Source of the DNA: Salinispora arenicola
GTDB lineage: Bacteria; Actinomycetota; Actinomycetes; Mycobacteriales; Micromonosporaceae
Length of the DNA: 64,000 nt
NCBI RefSeq assembly: GCF_006716065.1
Contig: NZ_VFOL01000001.1
Coordinates: 3,410,001-3,474,000 of the forward strand
Direction of reading: 5' to 3'
Shown: positions 25,147 through 35,608 of the stretch, piece by piece
Numbering within the stretch: the stretch's first letter is position 1
Layout: each line of letters opens with the position of its first letter
The notes under the pieces: generated by a model
Database searches by the model: none
What the model saw: the letters and a program-made list of their open reading frames with translations, nothing else
Told to the model about the DNA's origin: nothing
Made by a program: the position numbers and the translations under genes

Positions 25147-26616
25147 CTACCGCAAGCGGCCCGCTCGCCGAGCGTGGTGCGCGCGGGCCGTCAGTTCGGC
25201 GGCCAGGACCCACGCCTCGGCCACCGCCCGGTCCTGCGCGGCGGCGCCGGCACCGCCGGCCGTGTCGGCGTGTACCGTCGCCAGTCCCAGCCGCCGCTGC
25301 ACCGGTCCCTGCACGACCCGGACGCTCTGGATACGGGCATACGGCACGACGACGATCTGGCGGGTGAGTAGGCCGGAGCGGACTGCGAACACCCGTTCGT
25401 GCAGTCCCGCCCCGAGCACCCGTTGGCTCAGTGGGTTCAGCCAGCGGGCCCGCGTCGGCGGCGGGGTCAGGGGTAGACCGTCGAGGCGTACCCCGGGTAG
25501 CACCTCGGCGAGGATCGCCTCGGCGACCGTTCGCTCTCCGACCGGGAGCAGCCGGTCCGGGCGGTTGCTCCCGTCGCCCTCGCCCGCCGAGTAGCCGGCC
25601 ACCTCCAGCCGCAGCCGCAGCCAGCCCTTCACCCGCCACAGCAGCGGCCAGGTCGCGCCGACCGTCTGCACCCGGTGTAGCGGTACGGTCTGTGCCCGGG
25701 TTTCCAGCAGGCCGTTGCGTACCCGCAGCGTGTCGGCGTCGCGGGACAGCCGGAAGTTCCAGTCGTCGAGCACCCGGCGGATCGGCTGTAGCAGTACGCC
25801 GGCCATAGCGGTCAGCGTGCTCGCCACCGCGACGAACGACCAGGAGTCGCCGGAGAGGAACTGCGTCGCCACGAACGCCACCCCGAACGGGATCATGAGC
25901 GCCTGTGGGGTGAGTAGCTGGCTCAGTAACAGGTCCCCGTTACGGACAGCGTGTAGCGGCCGGCCGGGTGGGGCCTGCTCGGGCTGGACGGGCAGCGCAC
26001 CCGTTGCCGGGGTGGCGGTCCCGGTCAGCGGACCGGCCAAGGCGAGCAACCGCTGTCGCAGGGCGGCCGCGTCCGCCACGCTCAGATAGGCCAGCGGTGC
26101 CTCGGTCTTGCCGCCGCCGACCACCTCGAGCCGGAGCTCCGCCAGCCCGGTGAGTTGGGCGAGCAGCGGCCGGACCACCTCCACGGCCTGGAGCCGCTCC
26201 AACGGGATGGCCCGGGTCCGTCGCCAGAGCAGACCCTCGTACACGCGTAGCTCGCGGTCGACCACCTGGTAGCCGGTGTTGTACCAGCTGATTACGGCGA
26301 GCACGGTGGCGGCGAGCGCCAGCACCACCGCCAGCACCGCGAACCAGCCGAAGCCTACCCGGGACAGGGTCGACCAGGAGAGCCCGGCGATTACCACGAC
26401 CAGCGATTTGGCACCATGCAGCGCCGGGGAGAGCGGGTGCAGCCGCTGCCGGCGTTCGGCGTCGGCCGGGGCCATCGGTGGTGGTGGCGGGGGCATGCCG
26501 GCGGGCGGTGGGTACGGGCCGGGGTGCGGCTGTGGGCCCGGTGGGTACGCGCCGGGGTGCGGCTGCGGGCCAGTCGGCCGGACCTCCTCCGGGCCCCACG
26601 CGGCCGGCTCGCTCAC
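25147..26616 (-). CDS. PH-domain (YdbT-like) membrane protein
   Basis: A 489-aa protein. It has a Pro-rich, tandem-like N terminus (two copies of GPQPHPG-type units), two hydrophobic pairs near residues 75-115 and 230-270, and three bacterial PH (bPH2) segments, recognised by strand patterns such as YQVVDRELRVYEGLLWRRTR and VRNGLLETRAQTVPLHRVQTV. Bacterial homologues (YdbS/YdbT) are paired membrane proteins. The GTG start overlaps the stop of the smaller PH-domain gene by four bases. Its biochemical role is not established. Confidence 0.85.
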   Translation of the reverse strand: MSEPAAWGPEEVRPTGPQPHPGAYPPGPQPHPGPYPPPAGMPPPPPPMAPADAERRQRLHPLSPALHGAKSLVVVIAGLSWSTLSRVGFGWFAVLAVVLALAATVLAVISWYNTGYQVVDRELRVYEGLLWRRTRAIPLERLQAVEVVRPLLAQLTGLAELRLEVVGGGKTEAPLAYLSVADAAALRQRLLALAGPLTGTATPATGALPVQPEQAPPGRPLHAVRNGDLLLSQLLTPQALMIPFGVAFVATQFLSGDSWSFVAVASTLTAMAGVLLQPIRRVLDDWNFRLSRDADTLRVRNGLLETRAQTVPLHRVQTVGATWPLLWRVKGWLRLRLEVAGYSAGEGDGSNRPDRLLPVGERTVAEAILAEVLPGVRLDGLPLTPPPTRARWLNPLSQRVLGAGLHERVFAVRSGLLTRQIVVVPYARIQSVRVVQGPVQRRLGLATVHADTAGGAGAAAQDRAVAEAWVLAAELTARAHHARRAGRLR

Positions 26617-27161
26617 AAGCCCTCCGCCCGGTCGCGGCCGAGCGCGGTGAGCCGGTCGCGGAGCCGGGACGCCTCGGCCGGGCGCAGCCCCGGCACTCGC
26701 GCGTCGCTGGCCGCCGCCGCTGTGTGCAGCTGGACGGTGGCCAGGTCGAAGGCCCGCTCCAGCGGGCCGGCGCTGACGTCGACGAACTGCATCCGCGAGT
26801 ACGGGACGATGGACAACCGGCGTACCAGTCGGCCGTGGCGTACCAGCAGATCGTCCTCACGTTCGGCGTAGCCCCAGGCGCGTACCGCCCGCACGATGAT
26901 GACCGTCCGTAGCGCGGCCAGGAGGGCCACCACGGCGAGGGCCACCCCGAACACCCCGCTGCCGCTGACCGCCCATCCCACTGCCAGTCCGGCCAGCACG
27001 ACGGTGAACAGGACGGCCATCCGCAGCAGTTCGACCCAGATCAGGTCTGCTGAGACGGACTTCCAGCTGACGGTCTCCGGCCAGGGCTCCAGTGGGCCGG
27101 GCGGCGGGCCGGTTGGCGGTGGGCCGGCGGCCGGCGGCCTGGCCTGGTCGTCGCCGGTCAC
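26613..27161 (-). CDS. PH-domain (YdbS-like) membrane protein
   Basis: A 182-aa protein with a Pro-rich cytoplasmic start, two membrane helices (about residues 45-90) and one bPH2 domain (ERDDLLVRHGRLVRRLSI-like segment, then PYSRMQFVDVSAGPLERAF). It is the smaller member of a YdbS/YdbT pair and is translationally coupled to the larger one. The GTG at 27161 was chosen because the protein-like sequence begins there; the open frame further upstream has no homology-like content. Confidence 0.85.
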   Translation of the reverse strand: MTGDDQARPPAAGPPPTGPPPGPLEPWPETVSWKSVSADLIWVELLRMAVLFTVVLAGLAVGWAVSGSGVFGVALAVVALLAALRTVIIVRAVRAWGYAEREDDLLVRHGRLVRRLSIVPYSRMQFVDVSAGPLERAFDLATVQLHTAAAASDARVPGLRPAEASRLRDRLTALGRDRAEGL

Positions 27162-27183
27162 CGTGGGGTTCCGTTGTGCGCGC

Positions 27184-27408
27184 TCACGAGTCGAGGGTAG
27201 GCGATCCGGCCACCGGGACAACCTCGCGCAGGAAGTCTCGGGCGTCGAGGAAGTCGCCGAGCGTCGAACGGTGATCGGGGCAGGCGAGCCAGGTCTTCCG
27301 TCGTGTCGCCTCGTGGAGGCGGGGATTGTTCCACCGTAGCGCCCACTGGGCGGGGGCCTGGCAGCCACGGGCTGAGCAGACCAGGGTGGGGCTTGCGGAC
27401 GCATCCAT
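27184..27408 (-). CDS. Small Cys-rich conserved hypothetical protein
   Basis: A 74-aa protein with the pattern CSARGCQAPAQWALRWNNP, then CPDHRSTLGDFLDARDF. The two Cys pairs and His suggest a zinc-binding fold. I recognise it as a typical conserved actinobacterial small protein but know no function. It lies 22 bp upstream of the PH-domain genes and may share their promoter. The ATG at 27408 is preferred; longer open frame upstream looks non-coding. Confidence 0.7.
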   Translation of the reverse strand: MDASASPTLVCSARGCQAPAQWALRWNNPRLHEATRRKTWLACPDHRSTLGDFLDARDFLREVVPVAGSPTLDS

Positions 27409-27646
27409 CCCAGCCAGTCTAGGTGGCCGGGAGGTGGTGTTTGAGCGCCGGGCGGCCACGGGGGGAGCCGCCCGGCGACGGATGAATCGTACACGTGCCG
27501 TACCGGCCGCTGTCCACCCCGCAGTCGGCGAGTTCGGCGGATTGGGTGGCGTGGCGGAAATCGGGTTCTCGCCACCGCGCACCTGCACCGGCCATGTCAG
27601 TCTTGTACCGCACCACGCCCGACGACCAGCATGCTGTGGAGGACCG

Positions 27647-28762
27647 GTGGCCCAGCCGAGCACGCCCGACGCCAGGATCTCCGACGGGTCGGGTCCGCCT
27701 GCTCCGGGGAGCACCCCAGCCGACGACGCCACCCTGCTGGAACGGGCGTTGTTCGAGGTCAAGCGGGTGATTGTTGGGCAGGACCGGATGGTCGAGCGGA
27801 TGGTTGTCGCGCTGCTCGCTCGGGGGCACTGTCTGCTGGAGGGTGTGCCGGGGGTGGCGAAGACGCTCGCCGTGGAGACGCTCGCCAAGGTGGTCGGCGG
27901 GTCGTTCGGCCGGGTGCAGTTCACGCCCGACCTGGTGCCGGCGGACATCATGGGCACCCGGATCTACCGACAGTCGAGCGAGAAGTTCGACGTCGAACTC
28001 GGGCCGGTGTTTGTCAATTTTCTGCTTGCCGACGAAATCAACCGGGCGCCTGCCAAAGTGCAGTCGGCGCTACTGGAGGTGATGAGTGAACGGCAGGTTT
28101 CGATTGGCGGTGAGGCGCATCGGGTGCCGGACCCGTTCCTCGTGATGGCCACCCAGAACCCGATCGAGCAGGAGGGCGTGTACCCGTTGCCGGAGGCGCA
28201 GCGGGACCGGTTCCTGATGAAGATCGTCGTCGGCTACCCGACGGCCACCGAGGAACGGGAGATCGTCTACCGGATGGGCGTGTCGCCGCCGGAGCCCGCT
28301 CCGGTGTTCACCACCGCCGACCTGGTCGCGTTGCAACGCAGGGCCGACCAGGTCTTCGTGCACAATGCCCTGGTCGACTACGCGGTCCGGCTGGTGCTGG
28401 CCACTCGAAGCCCCGCCGAGCACGGTATGCCTGATGTCGCCCAGCACATCCAGTACGGGGCCAGCCCACGCGCCTCGCTCGGCCTGGTCCGCGCCACCCG
28501 TGCCCTGGCGCTCCTGCGTGGCCGGGACTACGCGCTACCGCAGGATGTGCAGGACATCGCGCCCGACATTCTGCGGCACCGGCTGGTGCTGAGCTATGAC
28601 GCGCTGGCCGACGACGTGCCGGCCGACCATGTCGTCGGTCGGGTGATGTCGACGATCCCGTTGCCGTCGGTGGCGCCGCGGCAGCAGGCCACGGCGGCGC
28701 CGGCCGTCGTACCGCCGGGTGTGGTGCCGCCGGGTGCCGGGTGGCCCGGGCAGCAGCCGTGA
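27647..28762 (+). CDS. MoxR-family AAA+ ATPase
   Basis: A 371-aa MoxR ATPase. It has Walker A GVPGVAKTLA, Walker B FLLADEINRAPAK, and a sensor stretch MATQNPIEQEGVYPLPEAQ, all diagnostic. MoxR proteins act as chaperones that insert cofactors or assemble complexes together with a DUF58 and VWA protein; both follow here with overlaps. The GTG at 27647 follows TGGAGGA closely. The last ~30 residues are Pro/Val-rich and probably disordered. Confidence 0.92.
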   Translation: MAQPSTPDARISDGSGPPAPGSTPADDATLLERALFEVKRVIVGQDRMVERMVVALLARGHCLLEGVPGVAKTLAVETLAKVVGGSFGRVQFTPDLVPADIMGTRIYRQSSEKFDVELGPVFVNFLLADEINRAPAKVQSALLEVMSERQVSIGGEAHRVPDPFLVMATQNPIEQEGVYPLPEAQRDRFLMKIVVGYPTATEEREIVYRMGVSPPEPAPVFTTADLVALQRRADQVFVHNALVDYAVRLVLATRSPAEHGMPDVAQHIQYGASPRASLGLVRATRALALLRGRDYALPQDVQDIAPDILRHRLVLSYDALADDVPADHVVGRVMSTIPLPSVAPRQQATAAPAVVPPGVVPPGAGWPGQQP

Positions 28763-29736
28763 CCTCACCGGCCCGTCGGCCCCCCGACGCCACCCCCCGC
28801 GATCGCACCGAAGCCGTCCTGTCCCGGCTGCACCTGCTCGTCACCCGCAAGCTCGACGGCCTGCTCCAAGGCGACTACGTCGGCCTGCTGCCCGGTCCCG
28901 GCAGCGAGGCGGGGGACTCGCGCGAGTACCGCCCGGGCGACGATGTTCGGCGGATGGACTGGCCGGTCACGGCACGCACCACGATGCCGCATGTACGGCG
29001 TACGGTGGCCGACCGGGAGCTGGAGACGTGGCTCGCGGTGGACCTCTCGGCCAGTCTCGACTTCGGAACCGGACGGTGGCTCAAGCGCGACGTCGTGGTG
29101 GCCGCCGCCGCGGCACTCGCCCACCTGACCGCCCGGGGTGGCAACCGGGTCGGCGCGGTCATCGGCACCGGGAGTGAGCCGCCTGGGGGCGGGCGGCGTG
29201 CGCCGGCAGGCAGGGGCGGCGGGTTCACCCGGTTGCCGGCCCGGTCGGGCCGTCGGGAGGTGCAGGCCCTGGTCCGGGCGGTGGCCGGCACCGAGATCCG
29301 GCCCGGGCGCAGCGACCTCGGTGCCCTCGTCGACCTGCTGAACCGGCCACCCCGGCGGCGTGGGGTGGCGGTCGTCGTCTCCGACTTCCTGGCGCCGCCG
29401 GCCCAGTGGACCCGCCCGCTGCGCAAGCTGCGGGTACGTCACGACGTGCTGGCCATCGAGGTGCTGGATCCGCGTGAGCTGGAGCTACCCGACGTGGGCG
29501 TCCTGCCGGTGGTCGACCCGGAGACCGGCGAGTTACACGAGGTGCGGACCGGCGACCCGCGGCTACGTCACCGTTACGCCGAGGCGGCTGCCGCCCAGCG
29601 GGCGGAGATCGCCGCGGCGCTGCGTGCCGGGGGCGCCGCACACCTGAGGCTGCGGACCGACCGAGACTGGCTGCTGGACATGGTGCGTTTCGTTGCCGCG
29701 CAGCGGCACGCCCGCACCCGGGGGACGACACGATGA
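28759..29736 (+). CDS. DUF58 domain protein (MoxR partner)
   Basis: A 325-aa soluble protein with the DUF58 signature DSREYRPGDDVRRMDWPVTA (residues about 53-72), then a VWA-like fold (AVDLSASLDFG). DUF58 proteins occur with MoxR ATPases. The start GTG overlaps the MoxR stop (GTGA), and its stop overlaps the VWA gene start (ATGA). Expected to work with both neighbours, probably in cell-envelope or stress functions; the exact role is unknown. Confidence 0.9.
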   Translation: MTSPARRPPDATPRDRTEAVLSRLHLLVTRKLDGLLQGDYVGLLPGPGSEAGDSREYRPGDDVRRMDWPVTARTTMPHVRRTVADRELETWLAVDLSASLDFGTGRWLKRDVVVAAAAALAHLTARGGNRVGAVIGTGSEPPGGGRRAPAGRGGGFTRLPARSGRREVQALVRAVAGTEIRPGRSDLGALVDLLNRPPRRRGVAVVVSDFLAPPAQWTRPLRKLRVRHDVLAIEVLDPRELELPDVGVLPVVDPETGELHEVRTGDPRLRHRYAEAAAAQRAEIAAALRAGGAAHLRLRTDRDWLLDMVRFVAAQRHARTRGTTR

Positions 29737-30683
29737 TCCGTTTTCTGCAACCGTGGTGGCTACTGGCCGTGCTGCCGGTGGTCGCCCTCGCCGGGCTGTA
29801 CGTGTGGCGGCAGCTGCACCGCCGGGCGTATGCGCTGCGCTTCACCAATGTGGACCTGCTGCGCACCATCGCCCCGAAGGGACTCGGATGGCGTCGGCAC
29901 GTGCCGGCGACCGCGTTCCTACTCTGTCTCTTGGTGCTCGCCGCGGCTCTGGCCCGGCCGTCCGTCGACACCCGGGAACCCCTGGAGCGGGCCACCGTCA
30001 TGCTCGCCATCGACGTGTCACTGTCCATGCAGGCCGACGACGTCTCCCCGAACCGGCTGGCGGCGGCGCAGGAGGCGGCGCAGCAGTTTGTCGAGGAGCT
30101 GCCGGCCAGCTACAACCTCGGGCTGGTCTCGTTCGCGAAGGCGGCCAACGTGCTGGTGCCCCCGACCAAGGACCGGCAGGCCGTGGTGACCGCCGTCGAC
30201 GGTTTGGTGCTGGCCGAGTCGACGGCGACCGGGGAGGCGGTCTTCACCTGCCTGGAGGCGATCCGGTCGGTGCCGGCCGACGGGGCGGCGGGGATTCCGC
30301 CGGCCCGGATCGTGTTGCTCTCCGATGGCTACCGCACGTCGGGCCGATCGGTCGAGGAAGCCGCCGCTGCGGCGCAGGCCGCCAACGTGGCGGTTTCCAC
30401 GATCGCGTTCGGTACCGACGGCGGCCAGGTCGACATCGGCGGCCAGCTGCAGCGGGTGCCGGTGGACCGGTTCGCCCTGGCGGAGCTGGCCGCGACGACC
30501 GAGGGGCACTTCTACGAGGCGGCCTCGGTGAACGAGTTGAAGCAGGTCTACCAGGACATGGGCTCGTCGATCGGGTTCCGGACCGAACCTCGTGAGGTCA
30601 CCCAGTGGTACGCCGGGGTGGCGCTGCTGCTCGCACTCTGTGCCGGGGCGACGAGTCTGTTGTGGTCGTCGCGGATCCTCTGA
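29733..30683 (+). CDS. VWA-domain membrane protein (MoxR operon)
   Basis: A 316-aa protein with two N-terminal membrane helices (residues 8-28 and 57-75), a von Willebrand A domain with MIDAS motif DVSLSMQ (about residue 92) and later T and D ligands (ESTATGEAV, LLSDGYRT), and one C-terminal helix. It is the BatA-like third gene of the MoxR-DUF58-VWA operon and overlaps the second by four bases. It anchors the system in the membrane. Confidence 0.9.
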   Translation: MIRFLQPWWLLAVLPVVALAGLYVWRQLHRRAYALRFTNVDLLRTIAPKGLGWRRHVPATAFLLCLLVLAAALARPSVDTREPLERATVMLAIDVSLSMQADDVSPNRLAAAQEAAQQFVEELPASYNLGLVSFAKAANVLVPPTKDRQAVVTAVDGLVLAESTATGEAVFTCLEAIRSVPADGAAGIPPARIVLLSDGYRTSGRSVEEAAAAAQAANVAVSTIAFGTDGGQVDIGGQLQRVPVDRFALAELAATTEGHFYEAASVNELKQVYQDMGSSIGFRTEPREVTQWYAGVALLLALCAGATSLLWSSRIL

Positions 30684-30732
30684 CAGGCCGGGCGTCAGGT
30701 GGCTCGGTTGCCGAATGGTCGGTGGGCGGAGG

Positions 30733-30819
30733 TCAGTGGCCCCCGCCGGCCAGGACGAACAGCACGGCCACCCAGACTGCGGCCAGGGCGAAGCCCAGGG
30801 GGGCGACGTAACGGCTCAT
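30733..30819 (-). CDS. 28-aa single-helix membrane peptide
   Basis: A short ORF of 28 codons. The peptide begins MSRYVAPLGF, is hydrophobic throughout (one membrane helix, ALAAVWVAVLFVLAGG) and ends in GGGH. A CGGAG ribosome site stands eight bases before the ATG at 30819. It converges with the VWA gene, whose stop is 50 bp away. Third-position GC is high, as in neighbouring genes. The function is unknown; small membrane proteins of this kind often modulate larger membrane complexes. Confidence 0.6.
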   Translation of the reverse strand: MSRYVAPLGFALAAVWVAVLFVLAGGGH

Positions 30820-32024
<1,205 letters not shown>

Positions 32025-32038
32025 GAGGAGACATCGAC

Positions 32039-32806
32039 ATGTCAGGACTGCTCGCCGGTAAGCGGCTGCTGGTGACCGGCGTCATCACCGACGCCTCGAT
32101 CGCCTTCTCGGTGGCACGGCTCGCGCAGGAGAACGGCGCCCAGGTCGTGCTGACCGGGTACGGCCGGCTCTCCCTGGTCGAGCGGATCGCCAAACGGCTG
32201 CCCGAGCCGGTGCCAGTGATCGAACTGGACGTTACCAACAGGGATCACCTTGCCGGGCTGGCCGATCGGGTCCGGGAGCATGTCGATGGCCTCGACGGCG
32301 TCGTCCACTCGATCGGGTTCGCCCCGCAGAGTTGTCTCGGCGGCGGCTTTCTCGACGCACCCTGGGAGGACGTCGCGACCGCCGTGCAGGTGTCGACCTA
32401 CTCGTACCAGGCCCTCGCCACCGCGGCGCTGCCGTTGATGTCGCCGGGTGGCTCGGTGGTCGGGCTGACCTTCGACGCGACCAGGGCGTGGCCGGTGTAC
32501 GACTGGATGGGCGTCGCCAAGGCGGGCCTGGAGTCCGCGAGCCGGTACCTGGCGCTGCACCTGGGCCCGAAGGGTATCCGCAGCAACCTGGTCGCGGCCG
32601 GGCCGCTGCGCACCGTGGCCGCGAAGTCGATCCCCGGCTTCGAGCAGTTCGAGGACGCCTGGTCGGAGCGGGCGCCGCTGGGCTGGAACCTCACCGACTC
32701 CGAGCCGGCCGCCCGGGCCTGTCTGGCGCTGCTGTCCGACTGGTTCCCGGCGACCACCGGCGAGATCGTCCACGTCGACGGCGGCTATCACGCCATCGGC
32801 GCCTGA
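32039..32806 (+). CDS. fabI: Enoyl-ACP reductase FabI/InhA
   Basis: A 255-aa NADH-dependent enoyl-ACP reductase that completes each FAS II cycle. Features: the TGVITDASIAFSVA loop near the start, HSIGFAP, and the catalytic Tyr/Lys spaced by six residues (YDWMGVAK). The segment GPLRTVAAKSIPGF corresponds to the InhA substrate loop. It starts 14 bp after fabG behind GAGAGGAG and is followed by a hairpin, so fabG-fabI is a two-gene operon. Confidence 0.93.
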   Translation: MSGLLAGKRLLVTGVITDASIAFSVARLAQENGAQVVLTGYGRLSLVERIAKRLPEPVPVIELDVTNRDHLAGLADRVREHVDGLDGVVHSIGFAPQSCLGGGFLDAPWEDVATAVQVSTYSYQALATAALPLMSPGGSVVGLTFDATRAWPVYDWMGVAKAGLESASRYLALHLGPKGIRSNLVAAGPLRTVAAKSIPGFEQFEDAWSERAPLGWNLTDSEPAARACLALLSDWFPATTGEIVHVDGGYHAIGA

Positions 32807-32818
32807 GGTGTGCGGGTC

Positions 32819-32851
32819 GGCCCCTTGCACGCCACCGGCGGGCAAGGGGCC
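32819..32851 (+). terminator. Terminator hairpin after fabI
   Basis: GGCCCCTTGC and GCAAGGGGCC form a perfect ten-base stem with a 13-base loop, 13 bp after the fabI stop. No T-run follows. Confidence 0.65.
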
Positions 32852-32920
32852 GGGCCGTTGTCAACCCGGGTGGCCGGGGCCGTCGTCCGGCCCCCCGAAC
32901 GATCGGGGAAGAATGGAGCC

Positions 32921-33952
32921 ATGGCGTACGACGCGGTGATGCTGGTTTCCTTCGGCGGGCCCGAGCGGCCCGAGGACGTGATGCCCTTCCTGCAGAATGT
33001 GACCCGGGGCCGGGGCGTGCCGCCGGAGCGGTTGGCCGAGGTCGCCGAGCACTACCTGCACTTCGGTGGGGTGTCGCCGATCAACCAGCAGTGCCGCGAA
33101 CTCCTCGCCGCGATCCGGGAGGACTTCGCTGCCAACGGTGTCGACCTCCCGGTCTACTGGGGTAACCGGAACTGGGATCCGATGCTCGCCGACACCGTGG
33201 CGCGGATGCATGACGACGGCGTCGAGCGGGCCCTGGCGTTCGTGACCAGCGCCCTCGGCGGCTACTCGTCCTGTCGGCAGTACCAGGAGGACATCGCTGC
33301 GGCCCGGGCGGCGGTCGGCCCGGACGCCCCGGTGGTGGAGAAGCTGCGCCAGTTCTGGGACCATCCCGGGTTCGTCGAGCCGCACTCCGACGCGGTGCGG
33401 GCGGCGCTGGCCCAACTGGACCCGGCGCGACGGGACAGCACCCGGATCGTCTTCACCGCCCACTCGGTCCCCACCTCCGCGGCGGCAGCCGCCGGCCCGC
33501 ACGGTGGCCGGTACGAGGCGCAGTTGGCCGAGACGGCCCGGCTGGTACACGCCGCTGCCGCCCCCGACCTGGCCTACGACCTGGTGTGGCAGAGCCGTTC
33601 CGGACCCCCGCAGGTACCCTGGCTGGAGCCGGACGTCAACGACCACCTCGTGGCCTTGCCCGCGCAGGGCGTCACCGGTGTCGTGGTCAGCCCGATCGGG
33701 TTCGTCTCCGACCACCTGGAGGTGGTGTGGGACCTCGATACCGAGGCGCGGGCGACCGCCGGGCAGTTGGGCCTGGACTTCGCCCGAGCCGCCACGCCGG
33801 GCACCGATCCACGGTTTGTGGCGATGGTGCGCGAGCTGGTCCGTGAGCGTACCGATCCGGCTGGCGCGACGCTGCGCCGGCGCCTCGGCGAGTTGCCGAT
33901 GTGGGACACCTGCCCGGCGGTCTGCTGCGTTCCGGCCCGCCGCCCCTCCTGA
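32921..33952 (+). CDS. hemH: Ferrochelatase (coproporphyrin type)
   Basis: A 343-aa enzyme that inserts Fe2+ into (copro)porphyrin, the late haem pathway of actinobacteria. Motifs: LVSFGGPERPEDVMPFL at the start, the metal-site region TAHSVP (catalytic His) and QSRSGPPQVPWLEPDV, then SPIGFVSDHLEVVWDLD. The C terminus has CPAVCC and a further Cys occurs at SSCRQY, as in [2Fe-2S] actinobacterial ferrochelatases. The ATG at 32921 follows GAATGGAGCC. It lies next to fabG-fabI, as in mycobacteria. Confidence 0.94.
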   Translation: MAYDAVMLVSFGGPERPEDVMPFLQNVTRGRGVPPERLAEVAEHYLHFGGVSPINQQCRELLAAIREDFAANGVDLPVYWGNRNWDPMLADTVARMHDDGVERALAFVTSALGGYSSCRQYQEDIAAARAAVGPDAPVVEKLRQFWDHPGFVEPHSDAVRAALAQLDPARRDSTRIVFTAHSVPTSAAAAAGPHGGRYEAQLAETARLVHAAAAPDLAYDLVWQSRSGPPQVPWLEPDVNDHLVALPAQGVTGVVVSPIGFVSDHLEVVWDLDTEARATAGQLGLDFARAATPGTDPRFVAMVRELVRERTDPAGATLRRRLGELPMWDTCPAVCCVPARRPS

Positions 33953-33984
33953 CCGCTTCGGCGGCCCGACACCTGGGAAACGAG

Positions 33985-34764
33985 ATGCATGACCGTAAGC
34001 CTGTCGAGAGTTGGCTCACCGACATGGACGGGGTGCTGGTGCATGAGGGGCAGCCGGTGCCCGGCGCGCCGGAGTTCGTCGCCCGGTTGCGCTCCTCCGG
34101 TAGGCCGTTCCTGGTGCTGACCAACAACTCCATCTATACCCCACGCGACCTGCAGGCCCGGCTCGTTCGGATGGGGCTGGACGTGCCGGAGTCCGCGATC
34201 TGGTCGTCCGCGCTTGCCACCGCGCAGTTCCTGGCCGACCAGCGGCCGGGTGGCACCGCGTACGTGATCGGGGAGGCTGGGCTGACCACGGCGCTGCACG
34301 CGGTCGGCTACGTGCTCAGCGACTTCGCACCGGACTACGTGGTGCTGGGAGAGACCCGTACCTACAGCTTCGAGGCGATCACCAAGGCGATCCGTCTGAT
34401 CAACGACGGGGCACGGTTCATCTGCACGAACCCCGACGTGACCGGCCCTTCGGTCGAGGGCGCGCTGCCTGCCGCCGGTTCGGTCGCAGCGATGATCTCG
34501 AAGGCGACGGGGGTGGACCCGTACTTCGTCGGCAAGCCAAACCCGATGATGATGCGTTCGGCGTTGAACACGATTGACGCCCACTCCGAGTCGACGGCGA
34601 TGATCGGCGACCGGATGGACACCGACATCCTCTGCGGGCTGGAGGCTGGGCTGGAGACAATCCTGGTGCTGACCGGCATCAGCAGTCGGGCGGAGGCCGA
34701 GCGCTACCCGTACCGGCCGTCGCGGATCGTGGCCTCGGTGGCCGACCTGATCGACGAGATCTGA
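33985..34764 (+). CDS. HAD-IIA family phosphatase (NagD-like)
   Basis: A 259-aa haloacid-dehalogenase-type hydrolase. The catalytic DxD is in LTDMDGVLVHEG, followed by LVLTNNSIYTPRDL (motif II Thr/Asn), and GKPNPMMMRSAL plus MIGDRMDTDILCG (motifs III/IV). This is the NagD/4-nitrophenylphosphatase type, acting on small phosphorylated metabolites. The ATG at 33985 lies 32 bp after the ferrochelatase stop; the longer open frame upstream overlaps that gene. Confidence 0.9.
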   Translation: MHDRKPVESWLTDMDGVLVHEGQPVPGAPEFVARLRSSGRPFLVLTNNSIYTPRDLQARLVRMGLDVPESAIWSSALATAQFLADQRPGGTAYVIGEAGLTTALHAVGYVLSDFAPDYVVLGETRTYSFEAITKAIRLINDGARFICTNPDVTGPSVEGALPAAGSVAAMISKATGVDPYFVGKPNPMMMRSALNTIDAHSESTAMIGDRMDTDILCGLEAGLETILVLTGISSRAEAERYPYRPSRIVASVADLIDEI

Positions 34765-34813
34765 GGGCGGGCCGCCGGGTCGGTGGCTCGCCGGCCTCGG
34801 GGTTGTCGTTCGG

Positions 34814-35608
34814 CTATGGGCTTAGTGGGGCGTTGCAGGCGGCGACCAGCGCCTGCCTACAGGCGCTGGTCAACGGGCGCAGCGCCGCGTCGCGCTGTTG
34901 GGCCTCGTAGTTGTTGACCGCACCACCCGGCGCCGCTTGGCCAGCCAGGGCGAGCACCCGATCCAGCACGGCGGCCCGGGCGAAGAGACGGCGGGCGCGG
35001 GGGTCGAAGCCGGGTGGCAGGTCGGTGGTGCCGTCGGGGCGGCGCAGCGCCTCCAACGCCCCGGCCAGCTCGGGCCGCCACTGTGCCACGTCGAGCCGGG
35101 TCAACGCGGCGGTGGTCTCGGCGAGGGCGGCGGCCAGCTCCGCTTCCGCCTGGGCCGTGTCGGGGAGGGCGTGTGCGGCGGCCGGTGCGTCGGCGGGCAG
35201 CGGGTAGACCCGCCACAGCACGGTCTCGAAGATGTCACCGGAGCCGGAGGTGTGCGTGCGAAGCTGCGGTATCAGGCCGAGCCCACCGGCGACCACCGCC
35301 TCGCCGGCGAGGAGGGCGGCGCCGGCGAAGTCACCCGGGCTGGGTAGCCCACGTGGGTCGCCGGGTGCGGGCAGCACCAGGCGGATCACGTCGGGCGAGA
35401 GCTTGGCGAGCGTGGGCAGGGCCTCGGGCAGGGGGACGTCGGTCCAGGTCCCGGGCGCGTCGGCGACCAGATGCTCCTCGTCACCGGCGATGGCGTCGGC
35501 GACCTCGTCGAACGGCACCAGCCCGGCACGCCACGCGCGCACCCAGGCAACGAACCGGCTGGACCGGCGTGGCGCGAGGGTGACCGCGCCCGCTGCGGGG
35601 GTGGACAT
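34814..35608 (-). CDS. Conserved actinobacterial hypothetical protein
   Basis: A 264-aa soluble protein. No catalytic motif is recognised. It has an N-terminal helical part (SRFVAWVRAWRAGLVPFDE), a conserved-looking middle (LPAPGDPRGLPSPGDFAGAAL, then ETVLWRVYPL) and an Ala-rich helical C-terminal half. The pattern is that of a widespread conserved actinobacterial protein of unknown function. It converges with the HAD gene. Start ATG at 35608 is the first in frame. Confidence 0.75.
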   Translation of the reverse strand: MSTPAAGAVTLAPRRSSRFVAWVRAWRAGLVPFDEVADAIAGDEEHLVADAPGTWTDVPLPEALPTLAKLSPDVIRLVLPAPGDPRGLPSPGDFAGAALLAGEAVVAGGLGLIPQLRTHTSGSGDIFETVLWRVYPLPADAPAAAHALPDTAQAEAELAAALAETTAALTRLDVAQWRPELAGALEALRRPDGTTDLPPGFDPRARRLFARAAVLDRVLALAGQAAPGGAVNNYEAQQRDAALRPLTSACRQALVAACNAPLSP

